Shown piece by piece: positions 27,683 to 36,977 of a DNA stretch of 64,000 nt. Numbering within the stretch: the stretch's first letter is position 1; every line of letters starts with the position of its first letter. This DNA is from Kangiellaceae bacterium (GTDB lineage Bacteria > Pseudomonadota > Gammaproteobacteria > Enterobacterales > Kangiellaceae). Position numbers and translations under genes: made by a program. Below the pieces are notes generated by a model. The model was given only the letters and a program-made list of their open reading frames with translations. It was not told the DNA's origin and did no database searches. The DNA lies in NCBI GenBank assembly GCA_026196875.1, contig JAPHTP010000013.1, positions 1 to 64,000 of the forward strand. The letters run 5' to 3'.

Positions 27683-28882
27683 ATGAACAAAAAATTCCTT
27701 TTGTCTGCAGTGTCCTGCTTAACCGCGGGCTTTATTAACTCGGTTGCCGCGAACGAATTTGAAGTTCGCGGCAACATTGAGTTGCAAGGTCGCTTCTTTA
27801 TTGAAGATCCTAGCTTCCCTAGTCAGGAAGATTATTATCTTTCTGCCGCCGCCGCACCAGAATTTTTCTGGAGCTGGAATGACGGTAACGATTCATTTGA
27901 ATTTGTCCCATCTGCTCGAGTCGATCAGCACGATGATGAAAGAACCCATATGGACATCCGAGAACTCAGTTGGGTTCATGTCGGCGATGATTGGGAATCT
28001 CGCATTGGCGTACGCCGAGTATTCTGGGGGGTAACCGAGTTCCAACATTTGGTCGACATAATCAATCAAAGTGACTCAGTCGAAGATATTGACAATGAAG
28101 ATAAACTCGGCCAGCCGATGGTTAACTTTTCTTTAGTCAGAGATTGGGGAATTGTAGATTTTTTTGTATTACCTTACTTTAGAGAAAGGACCTTTGCAGG
28201 TCCAGAGGGTCGTCCTGGTTTGCCGATAATCAACGCTGATACGGCTTATTATGAATCGGACGATGAAGAAGAGCACCTTGACTGGGCAATACGCTGGGCG
28301 CACAGTATCGGTGATTATGAAGTAGCCCTTTCTTGGTTTGAAGGAACTAGTAGAGAGCCTATTCTAATCCAAAGTCCGCTACAAAATACGGTGCCTGAGT
28401 TAGTTCCTTACTACCAACAAATCAGTCAGCTTGGATTCGAACTTCAAGGTAATATTGAAGACATGCTTTGGAAGCTGGAAGTGATCCATAACGACAATCC
28501 TTTAGAAGATTATTGGGCCATGCAAGGTGGTTTCGAATATAGCATGTACGGCATTATGGAATCGAATGCTGACCTTGGTTGGCTAGTCGAGTACGGATGG
28601 GATGAACGTGGTGACGACGGTGGTTCGAATTTCCAGAACGACTTATTTGTCGGTACTCGGCTCGCGTTAAATGATGTAGATTCGACCGAGTTACTTGCTG
28701 GATTAAGTTACGACTTAGACTACGAGTCGAGTAGTTTTCTTATCGAGGCAAGTCGTCGCTTTGGTGATAGCTTAAAAGTCTCTCTGGATATGAGATTATT
28801 TAGTGCAGATGAACCGCAAGATCCGGTTTACTTGTTTAGAAATGACGATCATATTCAGTTAACCGCGCAGTATTATTATTAA
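27683..28882 (+). CDS. Putative outer-membrane beta-barrel (DUF1302-type neighbour of RND)
   Basis: 399 residues with a signal peptide (cleavage after SVAANE or nearby). The mature protein is rich in alternating aromatic/polar strands (FEFVPSARVDQHDDERTHMD, FLIEASRRFGDSLKVSLDMR) and ends in an aromatic tail (QLTAQYYY), typical of outer-membrane barrels. Genes of this kind (DUF1302 and relatives) usually accompany COG1033 RND exporters and LolA-like carriers. It is therefore the likely outer-membrane part of the system. I cannot confirm the exact family by eye. Confidence 0.75.
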   Translation: MNKKFLLSAVSCLTAGFINSVAANEFEVRGNIELQGRFFIEDPSFPSQEDYYLSAAAAPEFFWSWNDGNDSFEFVPSARVDQHDDERTHMDIRELSWVHVGDDWESRIGVRRVFWGVTEFQHLVDIINQSDSVEDIDNEDKLGQPMVNFSLVRDWGIVDFFVLPYFRERTFAGPEGRPGLPIINADTAYYESDDEEEHLDWAIRWAHSIGDYEVALSWFEGTSREPILIQSPLQNTVPELVPYYQQISQLGFELQGNIEDMLWKLEVIHNDNPLEDYWAMQGGFEYSMYGIMESNADLGWLVEYGWDERGDDGGSNFQNDLFVGTRLALNDVDSTELLAGLSYDLDYESSSFLIEASRRFGDSLKVSLDMRLFSADEPQDPVYLFRNDDHIQLTAQYYY

Positions 28883-28909
28883 GTTTTTTGGAGTTGTTTT
28901 TTTAGTTTT

Positions 28910-28935
28910 CCCTGCTCAGGCAGGGACTCGTTTTT
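28910..28935 (+). terminator. Possible terminator of RND operon
   Basis: A 6-bp stem ccctgc/gcaggg (28910-28915, 28920-28925) with a tcag loop is followed, 5 nt later, by ttttt. Confidence 0.5.
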
Positions 28936-28978
28936 AGTGAGTTCTGACCCGGTGAAATGAGTTCTTGAAATACGAATA

Positions 28979-29791
28979 TCACTCAAAAACTGCTAACAGT
29001 TCCTTAGCATTGCCCCTTTTATCCCCAGCACAACTAATAAATCGTCTCACTGGAAAAGACTCAATTTCGGCGTCTTCATAAATTCTGCGCGTAATTTCAT
29101 TGTCGTGATTTGAAATAATCACTTTGACACCACGATTAGCTAGTTGAGTTGCTCGATATGCCAGTTCAACTTGTTGATCATAAGAAAATCCTTGCGCAGC
29201 ATAACTGGTAAAACTAGCTGTCGGCGATAGTGGAACGTAAGGTGGATCACAATAAACTACATCACCTCTTCTAGAGCGATTCATTAATGTGACAAAATCA
29301 CCACAAACGAATTTTGCTTTTTTGGAATGCTGAATAAAGTGATACATTTCTTTCTCTGGAAAGTAAGGCTTTACATATTTTCCAAAAGGCACATTAAATC
29401 CACCGGATTTGTTATAGCGACAAAGGCCATTAAAACCGTGGCGATTCAAATAAATAAACAGGGCTGCCCGTCGTCTTCCGCTGACACCATTGTTAAATTC
29501 GTAACGAGATTCTAAATAAGCTTTTTGTTTGTTATTTTCAGCAGTAAAAAAACTGCGTGAGTATTTAACAAATTTTTCTTTTTCTTTGGTTAAGCATTGA
29601 TAAAGGTTAATCAGGTCAGGATTAATGTCACCTAACAAATAACGATCAAAATCCATATTGAGAAAAACCGCTCCAGACCCAACAAATGGCTCGATTAGCT
29701 TTCGACCTTTTAGGTGAGGAGCTAACTTGTCGAGTAATCTGTACTTTCCACCTGCCCACTTTAAAAAGGGCCGGCTACGGGCTGGTTGCAT
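28979..29791 (-). CDS. dam: DNA adenine methyltransferase (GATC-type)
   Basis: 270 residues, near the 278 of E. coli Dam. It methylates the N6 of adenine in GATC and acts in mismatch repair, replication timing and gene regulation. Motif X is seen in FLKWAGGKYRLLDKLAPHL, motif I in EPFVGSGAVFLNMD (SAM binding) and catalytic motif IV in DVVYCDPPYVPLS. No restriction partner is adjacent, so it is an orphan methylase of the Dam kind. It is oriented alone on the minus strand. Confidence 0.93.
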   Translation of the reverse strand: MQPARSRPFLKWAGGKYRLLDKLAPHLKGRKLIEPFVGSGAVFLNMDFDRYLLGDINPDLINLYQCLTKEKEKFVKYSRSFFTAENNKQKAYLESRYEFNNGVSGRRRAALFIYLNRHGFNGLCRYNKSGGFNVPFGKYVKPYFPEKEMYHFIQHSKKAKFVCGDFVTLMNRSRRGDVVYCDPPYVPLSPTASFTSYAAQGFSYDQQVELAYRATQLANRGVKVIISNHDNEITRRIYEDAEIESFPVRRFISCAGDKRGNAKELLAVFE

Positions 29792-29954
29792 AACGGAGGA
29801 CTGTTCGCCTTACATTAAACACCACAGCCACAATGCATTCTTAGTTCTGCGAGGCAAAATGGGCATGGTGCAGTTATTCTACATGAGCGCAAGTGTACGG
29901 AATTAGGGATCAATTGGGAAATGATTTGTTGCCTATTTCCAGGTATTCGCGGAA

Positions 29955-30773
29955 TTAAGCGGTTCGAGACAAAAGAGGCTCACTTTCTGGATCGTCGAGG
30001 GCACCCGAGTTGATTATTTTTTGATTAAGTAGCAAGGATGCTCTTCTCACCGCCAACGGATTAAAGAAGCTACGCTCTTCATCTTTTTGATCTTCTTGGA
30101 AGTCTATTTTATCTTCGTCGTCAATTGCTTGAGCTTTGCGCTCCTCTTGAGCCGCTTGTACTTCTTCCACGGCGACTTGCCTTATTTCAACTTTTGCTTC
30201 ATCAGCAAGCCGGCCAGCTTTAGCAGCGACGATTCTATCTTGAGTTGAAGGATCGGCAGGTGCCAAAGCGGCACGCTGTATCTGGCCCATTTTAGTAAGC
30301 GTTGCTTCAGGAGTTGCTGCCTTACTAATATCAATCGCCACCTCTCCGGCTACAGCGTATCTTTGTCCATCGGGTCCGGTTTTAAAAGTCAGTTGTGGTG
30401 AACCGGCGAATGCTCCACCAACTGCAGCATGTGCGGCTTCGTGGGCTCTTACTTCTCGATCCCGGCTTCTTAACCCTTCAATTTCTTGTTTTTCTTGATT
30501 TTGCTGCTGTTGTTCCTGTCTCTCTTGCTGATTAGACTCCTGCTTGTCGTTAGCGGACTCCTCTTTAGACTGATTTTGATTAGCTTCTTTAGGTGACTCC
30601 TGGTTTACTCGTTGCTGTTCGTTAGAGTCGGTACTTGTTCGGGAATTGGGACTTTCAGCCGTTTTTGGAGGCTCGGTGACAGGGGTTTTATGCGCAACCT
30701 CGGTCGCTACCGCTTCGGTAGGAGGGTTTGCCGTATTAATCGGCAAGGCGACAGGTGCTGAAGCAACTAACAT
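29955..30773 (-). CDS. SprA-like putative metalloprotease (CJM1_0395 family)
   Basis: 272 residues. The first ~95 residues are low complexity, rich in Gln, Glu, Asn and Ser (ESNQQERQEQQQQNQEKQE). The conserved core follows: REVRAHEAAHAAVGGAFAG with the zinc-protease HEAAH motif, then GPDGQRYAVAGEVAIDIS. This is the SprA-related family of putative metalloproteases. No classical signal peptide, though an N-terminal hydrophobic stretch is present. It is 51 bp downstream of a small flagellar-rod-like gene on the same strand. The function in this family is not settled. Confidence 0.85.
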   Translation of the reverse strand: MLVASAPVALPINTANPPTEAVATEVAHKTPVTEPPKTAESPNSRTSTDSNEQQRVNQESPKEANQNQSKEESANDKQESNQQERQEQQQQNQEKQEIEGLRSRDREVRAHEAAHAAVGGAFAGSPQLTFKTGPDGQRYAVAGEVAIDISKAATPEATLTKMGQIQRAALAPADPSTQDRIVAAKAGRLADEAKVEIRQVAVEEVQAAQEERKAQAIDDEDKIDFQEDQKDEERSFFNPLAVRRASLLLNQKIINSGALDDPESEPLLSRTA

Positions 30774-30824
30774 AAATAGCTAACCAATTACTAACCGGTA
30801 ATTACAGTTAAATTCTTTAAACAA

Positions 30825-31073
30825 CTAAACTTCAATATCTAGCAAAGTTCCTACTAGATCTGATGCGGTTTCAATAACTCGCGCATTGGCTTTAGCACTA
30901 ATTTCTGCTTCTTTTAAATTAACCAGGTTCTCGGCTAAGTCACTTTGATTAATGCTTTCGGTGGATGCATCAGTTACCGATTGAGACGCAATATTATGAG
31001 CGGCCTCGCTGGCACGCTGAGTCGCTTGTTGAAATCCTTGAAGACCAATATTTAAAGTACTATCGACTTTCAT
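30825..31073 (-). CDS. Small FlgE/F/G-C-terminus-like protein, 82 aa
   Basis: 82 residues. The C-terminal half resembles the C-terminal helix of flagellar rod/hook proteins (DLAENLVNLKEAEISAKANA, then RVIETASDLVGTLLDIEV). The N-terminal half (GLQGFQQATQRASEAAHNIA) resembles the N-terminal rod helix. The middle domain of a real rod protein is absent. The ribosome site GAGGTAGGTA just before ATG supports the start. It pairs with the SprA-like gene; no other flagellar gene is near. It may be a minimal derived rod-type protein. Confidence 0.75.
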   Translation of the reverse strand: MKVDSTLNIGLQGFQQATQRASEAAHNIASQSVTDASTESINQSDLAENLVNLKEAEISAKANARVIETASDLVGTLLDIEV

Positions 31074-31254
31074 TACCTACCTCTAGTATTAACGAAACTA
31101 CAGCTGGATAAGTGGATTTCGGCGAATTACCTAGTCCATGTAGAAAGACCCAACTAATCGTAACTGTATTGTTGTTATCGGCTTCAAAAACCTGAAATTG
31201 AATAAATTTTGATCGATTTTAGTGTTTTGTAGTTAACTCTTTGTTTTTAAATAC

Positions 31255-31283
31255 AAAAAAGGGGGAAATAAATTTCCCCCTTT
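31255..31283 (-). terminator. Rho-independent terminator of M16 gene
   Basis: Stem gggggaaat/atttccccc (31261-31269, 31272-31280) with a 2-nt loop, extended by A/T pairs. On the minus strand it ends in six Ts, 33 bp after the M16 stop. Confidence 0.85.
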
Positions 31284-31315
31284 GCTAGATTAGCTTGGAT
31301 TAAAGTCGAAAATTA

Positions 31316-34195
31316 CTATATCTCGTAATTCTCTACTTCATAACCTAACGCTTCCAATTGTGGTTTTAACACTTCTGAATTGCCTACCACTACAATGATC
31401 ATCTCGTCTAATTTAAGGTGCTTTTTAGCCAGCGCATTGATTTCTTCAGCAGTTATAGATTCAACAATTTGCGAGCGTTGTTTAACAAAATCAGGAGTCA
31501 GATTGTGCTCAAGAATCTGGGCAAGAAAACCTAATTTAGCACGTGGTGTTTCGTATTTAAGAGCATCGCGTTGATTGATTGCATTGCGCATAAAGGCCAG
31601 CTCTTCTTGAGTGATCCCTTTTTCTGCGTAATGCTTAATCTCATTCACAAATTCAACTACCGACTTATCGGTAGCGTCAGCACGAACCTCAGCGCTAGCA
31701 ATGTAAGCGCCAGCTAATTTATCACCAGTGAAATATGAACGAGCTCCATATGTATAGCCCTTATCTTCACGGAGGTTCAGGTTGATGCGACTGTTAAAAG
31801 CGCCGCCTAATGGGAAGTTCATTAAGTATGACTTGTAAAACTCACCAGTAATATCTTGCACAATTCCTCGTTTACCAATACGGATAGCAGATTGCGCGGC
31901 ATTGTCTTTATGCACCAGATAGACTTTGCCAGGCTTGGTATCCGGCATAGGTAAGGCAAGCTCAAGCTTAGAGCTTTCACCTTTCCATTCAGCTAAAGTT
32001 GAAATGCTCTTTACTACATCTTTTTGAGTAAGATCTGATACAACGATTAGTTGACCATTTTTAGGTTTGAAATGAGAAGTGTAAAATTTCTTGATATCTT
32101 CAAGCGCTAATTCGGCTAGGGTCTCTTCGGTACCTCCACCCGGCATCGCGCCGATATTGTTAGCATGCATTAACTGACGGAAAGCAGTTGCAGCCAAGTA
32201 ACCAGCGTTCTTTTTGCTGTTTTTTACGCCTTGGATGCTATTATTTTTAACTCGGTCAAAATCATTTTGCTCAAATGCAGGCTCAAGCAATTTTTCCTTT
32301 ACCAATACTAAAGTTTTATCCAAGTGTTTTGTCAGGGCATTTACATTAATTTGCAAGTAATGATCGGCGGATGAAATTGAAACTGAACTACCTAATTTTT
32401 GCAGTTCTTTACTCATATCCTCAGCGCTTCTTTTAGTTGTTGATTCGTTCAACATTCTAGCCAACAACGCCGCAGTGCCTGCTTTATCTTTTGCCTCGTA
32501 GTAGTGACCCGCAGGCACTTTTAGCAATAATGATGTCGTCGGGGTTTCTAATGATTGAGCCCCTAAAATTCGCACCCCATTTGCGAGGTCTTGTTGCCAC
32601 ATAGAAGGCACATCAACAGCCTTATTTGCGCCAGCTACAGGAATTTTACTTCGGTCGAAACTATCTTTAGCTTTACGCAATTGTAATTCGTCTGCCGAAG
32701 TTGTTGACTCTTCAGCCAGCTTTCTCTCAGCAGGCATAAAATTATCTTTGGCCGCAATCATTTCAGGCTTACCATTAGGAACGATACTCATAATAACCGC
32801 TGGTTTTCCTTTAATGTACTGCTCATATACACGCATTACATCGGCTTTAGTCACGTTTGCGTAACGTGCAATGTCCTGTTCAATATAATTTGGATTGCCA
32901 GTAAATGTTTGATTAGCTGCAAGTTGGCTGACCTTTCCTCGAACACTTTGCAAACCAAATACAAATTGCGCTTCCATTTGTGCTTTAGCCTTTATCAAAT
33001 CATCATCCTCAACACCACGCTTCTCAAACTCATTCAAAGTTTCGCGAATAATTTTTTCGATATCAGCCAATGATTTTCCCGAAGCAGGATGTGGTAACGC
33101 GAACATATTGAATGTACATGCAAGCTCGGCGCAAGGGTGGTTAACACTTGCTTGAACTGCAAATTGATTTTTTACCAAATTTTTATATAACAGCGACGTT
33201 TTTCCACCACCTAAAATTGACGATAACAAATCCAAAGGCGCTTCATCTGCGTGACGAACTTGAACGGTCGGATATGACATATATACCAACGGTAAATGAA
33301 CGTTGTCCTCCATAGAGATATAGCGATCTTTATCAAGGGTTACCGGCGCTTTTTCGGGCATAGTCACTTCTGGACCGCGTGGAATTGTTCCAAAATATTT
33401 AACGGCCAATTCGAGGGTTTGTTTAACATTGATATCACCGCCAATTGTAATTACCGCATTATTTGGCCCATACCAACGAAGGAAGAATGCTTTTAAGTCG
33501 TTTACGTTTACTCGATTAAGGTCTTCCATATAACCAATTACAGGCCAAGAATATGGATGACCGGCAGGATACATTGCTTGCGAAACTCTTTCGTACAAAC
33601 GGCCATAAGGTCTGTTATCAACTCGTTGACCTCGCTCGTTCTTAACTGTCTCACGCTGAACTTCAAACTTTTCCTGGGTTACCGCATCTACTAAGAAGCC
33701 CATACGGTCAGCTTCCAACCAAAGCATTTTTTCCAACTGGTTAGCAGGAACAGTTTGAAAGTAGTTGGTACGATCAGTGTTAGTGGTCCCGTTCATGGTG
33801 CCACCGGCTTCGGTAACTAACTTAAAGTGTTGTTCGTCGGCAACATGTTCAGATCCTTGGAACATCATATGTTCAAAAAAATGAGCAAATCCTGATTTAC
33901 CGAGTTCTTCTCTACCTGAACCGACATGGTAAGTCACATCAACGTGAACTAAAGGATCAGAGCTGTCTTCATGTAAAATTACCGTCAAACCATTATCTAA
34001 TTCGTATTTTTTATATGGAATTAGCGTTTTGCCCGCTTGAGGCTTTACTTCTTCAATAAAAGTTGTTCCCTTTACTTGAATCGGTTGCTGGGCGACTGCC
34101 GGTGCTTTTTCCGTCGCCGTTTCGTTGCTCTCCTCAGCCTGTTGACTACAACCTGCTATAGACAGGGCTAGCAGTGGTATCATCCAGTTTTTCAA
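31316..34195 (-). CDS. M16-family zinc metalloprotease (pitrilysin-like lipoprotein)
   Basis: 959 residues made of two M16 halves. A signal peptide with lipobox SIAGC near residue 16 makes it an envelope lipoprotein. The inverted zinc motif HFFEH is in SGFAHFFEHMMFQGSEH (~residue 105-110), with the third ligand Glu downstream in RETVKNERGQRVDNRPYG. The second half (from ~510) is the inactive partner domain that closes the chamber (GYTYGARSYFTGDKLAGAYI). It degrades peptides at the cell surface or periplasm. Monocistronic, with its own terminator. Confidence 0.93.
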   Translation of the reverse strand: MKNWMIPLLALSIAGCSQQAEESNETATEKAPAVAQQPIQVKGTTFIEEVKPQAGKTLIPYKKYELDNGLTVILHEDSSDPLVHVDVTYHVGSGREELGKSGFAHFFEHMMFQGSEHVADEQHFKLVTEAGGTMNGTTNTDRTNYFQTVPANQLEKMLWLEADRMGFLVDAVTQEKFEVQRETVKNERGQRVDNRPYGRLYERVSQAMYPAGHPYSWPVIGYMEDLNRVNVNDLKAFFLRWYGPNNAVITIGGDINVKQTLELAVKYFGTIPRGPEVTMPEKAPVTLDKDRYISMEDNVHLPLVYMSYPTVQVRHADEAPLDLLSSILGGGKTSLLYKNLVKNQFAVQASVNHPCAELACTFNMFALPHPASGKSLADIEKIIRETLNEFEKRGVEDDDLIKAKAQMEAQFVFGLQSVRGKVSQLAANQTFTGNPNYIEQDIARYANVTKADVMRVYEQYIKGKPAVIMSIVPNGKPEMIAAKDNFMPAERKLAEESTTSADELQLRKAKDSFDRSKIPVAGANKAVDVPSMWQQDLANGVRILGAQSLETPTTSLLLKVPAGHYYEAKDKAGTAALLARMLNESTTKRSAEDMSKELQKLGSSVSISSADHYLQINVNALTKHLDKTLVLVKEKLLEPAFEQNDFDRVKNNSIQGVKNSKKNAGYLAATAFRQLMHANNIGAMPGGGTEETLAELALEDIKKFYTSHFKPKNGQLIVVSDLTQKDVVKSISTLAEWKGESSKLELALPMPDTKPGKVYLVHKDNAAQSAIRIGKRGIVQDITGEFYKSYLMNFPLGGAFNSRINLNLREDKGYTYGARSYFTGDKLAGAYIASAEVRADATDKSVVEFVNEIKHYAEKGITQEELAFMRNAINQRDALKYETPRAKLGFLAQILEHNLTPDFVKQRSQIVESITAEEINALAKKHLKLDEMIIVVVGNSEVLKPQLEALGYEVENYEI

Positions 34196-34439
34196 TATAA
34201 TTCTCCTGTTAGTCGCGGCTAAAAAAACCGCTCTTATAATTAACTATTACTAATTACTTTTAATTATTTTGTTTTAATTGTGTTCAATTTTAGGTGCGCT
34301 ATTTTAGCGCGTCTTATAATAATTAATGCGGCATTATTAACAATTTACTTATGCTGCTGGGGTTTAATGTATCGCTACACAAGCTAAAAATTGAGCAATC
34401 TACATTAACTTACTCAGCTTTGACCTACATAGCTTTGAC

Positions 34440-34802
34440 TTACATAACGAGTATCACCGTCCATACAGCAACCAGTAAAACCAAGCACACAAACACTAAT
34501 GCCGAGCCAATATCCTTAGCTCTTCCCGACAATTCATGGTGTTCATCGCTAATTCTGTCAACCGCCGCTTCTATTGCTGAGTTTGTTAGTTCAGCGGCAA
34601 CCACTAAAAACAACGGCAAAATCATCCACAAAAATTCGTATTTATTTTGTGCTAGATAAAATGCCAGAGGAATGCCGACAACGGCTAACATAATCTCTTG
34701 TCTAAATGCCGCTTCATTTTTCCAGGCGGCACGAAACCCCTTAAAAGAATAACCGGTTGCGTCGATTATTCTCGCTATACCAGTTTTACCGGGCTTAGCC
34801 AT
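34440..34802 (-). CDS. dgkA: Diacylglycerol kinase
   Basis: 120 residues, the usual size of the integral-membrane DgkA. It phosphorylates diacylglycerol to phosphatidic acid, recycling the lipid released by membrane-derived glycan synthesis. Three transmembrane helices are visible. The active-site region is conserved: ELTNSAIEAAVDRISDEHHE, then LSGRAKDIGSAL. Its ATG lies 1 bp after the stop of the amidohydrolase gene, so the two are co-transcribed. Confidence 0.93.
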   Translation of the reverse strand: MAKPGKTGIARIIDATGYSFKGFRAAWKNEAAFRQEIMLAVVGIPLAFYLAQNKYEFLWMILPLFLVVAAELTNSAIEAAVDRISDEHHELSGRAKDIGSALVFVCLVLLVAVWTVILVM

Positions 34803-34803
34803 A

Positions 34804-36360
34804 CTATTGTTTTTCCTTCTCTACCTTTACAATTTGGCGTACATCTTCGAGCAATTTTTTGGCATCGAAGACGATTCCATCTTTGATTGTATATTTTACT
34901 CCGCCAACCGTGACCGGTTTATTATCATCGTCAAGCTTTACGTGGCCAGTACCATAAAGTGTCTTAAAATTGTGAATTGGATTTTCTTTGACAATGACAA
35001 GATCTGCCAACTTGCCCACGGCAACAGAACCAATTTGGTCATCCATTCCGAGAGCTTCGGCCCCATTGATGGTTGCGGATTTAATAACCTCTAAAGGATG
35101 GAATCCAGCTTCCTGCAATAGTTCCAATTCACGAATATAACCGAAACCATAAGTCTTGTAGATATAGCCCGAATCACTTCCAGTCGTTACACGTCCACCA
35201 TGGTTTTTAAAGTCATTTAAAAACGTCATCCATCTTCGATAATTTTTCTTCCAGTTAATTTCATCTTGAGTGGTCCAGTCGAACCAATAGGAACCATGAG
35301 CATAACGACTCGCTTGGAAAAACTTCCACAATCCGGGAAGCGTATATTCATGATGCCAATCTGCATTTCTTTCACGCATTAAGTCACGACTTGCTTCATA
35401 GATTGTCATGGTGGGATTAATAGTGAAATCCAAACCGATTAGCTCATCTCTCACCGCGTTCCATTTCACACTTCCAGGCTTGGCCGCTTGCAGCCACAAC
35501 TTGCCGGCTTCACCAAAGCGATGTTGCTCATTATTGTAGTTATAATCTAGTGGATAATTTTGAATGACTTTGTCAGTGAACATCGCTTCCGGCAAGCCAT
35601 ACCAATGTTCCATGCTCGTCAGTCCCATGCGGGCACTATCTAAAGCGTTCAAATGTACAACATCGAGTTGAGCATGATGCATCATGGTTTTTAAACCGCG
35701 CTTATCTGCTTCTTCGATTGCGGCTTGAAAAATATCAGGGTGTGTGCCAAAAAATTTTATACCTCTCGCGCCTTGCTTGGCAATTTTCTTAACCCAACTT
35801 TTGGCCTCTGAGGCCGACTCAATTGGGCCTTTATTACCTAAGCCAAAACCAAAGTAAGGAATAATTCGAGGTGCACTAATCTGATTTTTATTACTCTTTT
35901 TTACATGGTCTAAGACAAACTTTGCACCGTTAAAACTACCAGGTTCTCTAACTGTTGTGATGCCATGGGCCAACCAAAGTTTAAGGGTATATTCTGCAGT
36001 TGTAATTTGATGATCACCACCAATATGCCCATGCATATCGACAAAACCTGGTAAAACATAATGTCCCTCGATGTCGATAACCTTATCGTCAGGCCCTGCT
36101 AGTGGGCGTTTAGCAACGATCGGGACACCGGGGTTGCCTACGTTTTGAATTTTTACTATTCGGTTATTTTCAATGACGATATCAACCGGGCCACGTGGCG
36201 GAGCACCTTCGCCGTTAATCAAAATCCCACCGCGTAAGATCAGTTTCTCAAAAGGCCCTTCCCCCCTTTGCCTTTCCGGAGCACTTTTGGGCGCGGCGAG
36301 TATACTTGTTGAGAAAATCAGTACGAAAAGTAAAGTGCTAAGCTTTATTAATTTGTTCAT
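34804..36360 (-). CDS. Secreted amidohydrolase (imidazolonepropionase-like)
   Basis: 518 residues with a signal peptide (cleavage after STSILA). Metal-dependent amidohydrolase fold: GFVDMHGHIGGDH gives the HxH pair (~residue 110). Later ligands are His in MMHHAQLDVVHLNALDSARM, TSMEHWYG and the Asp in VTTGSDSGYIYKTYG. The C-terminal beta-sandwich (GSVAVGKLADLVIVKENP) is typical. Substrate unknown; secreted members often act on peptides or prolidase-like substrates. The gene overlaps the upstream SRPBCC gene by 4 bp and is next to dgkA. Confidence 0.9.
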   Translation of the reverse strand: MNKLIKLSTLLFVLIFSTSILAAPKSAPERQRGEGPFEKLILRGGILINGEGAPPRGPVDIVIENNRIVKIQNVGNPGVPIVAKRPLAGPDDKVIDIEGHYVLPGFVDMHGHIGGDHQITTAEYTLKLWLAHGITTVREPGSFNGAKFVLDHVKKSNKNQISAPRIIPYFGFGLGNKGPIESASEAKSWVKKIAKQGARGIKFFGTHPDIFQAAIEEADKRGLKTMMHHAQLDVVHLNALDSARMGLTSMEHWYGLPEAMFTDKVIQNYPLDYNYNNEQHRFGEAGKLWLQAAKPGSVKWNAVRDELIGLDFTINPTMTIYEASRDLMRERNADWHHEYTLPGLWKFFQASRYAHGSYWFDWTTQDEINWKKNYRRWMTFLNDFKNHGGRVTTGSDSGYIYKTYGFGYIRELELLQEAGFHPLEVIKSATINGAEALGMDDQIGSVAVGKLADLVIVKENPIHNFKTLYGTGHVKLDDDNKPVTVGGVKYTIKDGIVFDAKKLLEDVRQIVKVEKEKQ

Positions 36361-36914
36361 TGTTCTTCTGCCTTAGACTTCAATCGAGACACTTGTTCTG
36401 CAATTACTTGATCAACCGGCTTATCCCAACCATTTAATCTATCACCGGAACTTGCAACCGAGTATGAAACACTGAGCTCCATTTTGTCTTTATCCAACGC
36501 TTTAAAGTTAAACTCTAATACACCATCAACAGGCAGCGATTGCAATGGCCCCAAGCCACCGACAAATCGAGCCTTTTTATTGGGCTGATAGAAAACCCAA
36601 TCCATATGACGAACCGAACCGCCACTTGCTAGCTTTTCACAAAAACAGTGTTCGCTTTTTAAGTCTAGATACAGATTGTTGCTGTCACCGGAATAGGTAT
36701 GGTCGGGATGCCACCAGCTGGAAATGTTTTCGAATGTCGATTTAAGTTTGTCCTGACTGGCTTTGATTTCGACTTTGAATTTTAGGTCAAAATTATTTGC
36801 GTCGGAAGAAACGATTTCCGCCTGGACAAAATGGGAAGCAACCCCAGAGTACAGAACAAGAGAAAAAATTAACAGAATTTTTGAACCCAAGATATAACCA
36901 AGTCTTTTTATCAT
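36357..36914 (-). CDS. SRPBCC-like secreted protein
   Basis: 185 residues with a signal peptide (VLYSGVASHFVQA). The mature part has the START/SRPBCC pattern: a beta start with DLKFKVEIKASQDKLKSTFE, a long middle with WWHPDHTYSGDSNNLYLDL, and a C-terminal helix (DQVIAEQVSRLKSKAEEQ). That fold binds hydrophobic ligands. Its stop overlaps the amidohydrolase ATG (ATGA), showing a coupled pair. No function can be assigned beyond that. Confidence 0.75.
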   Translation of the reverse strand: MIKRLGYILGSKILLIFSLVLYSGVASHFVQAEIVSSDANNFDLKFKVEIKASQDKLKSTFENISSWWHPDHTYSGDSNNLYLDLKSEHCFCEKLASGGSVRHMDWVFYQPNKKARFVGGLGPLQSLPVDGVLEFNFKALDKDKMELSVSYSVASSGDRLNGWDKPVDQVIAEQVSRLKSKAEEQ

Positions 36915-36977
36915 TTTAGTTTTCTCCCTAGAATCTCTATTTAATTTTATTTGGAATTGCTCGAATAACTAAACTAA

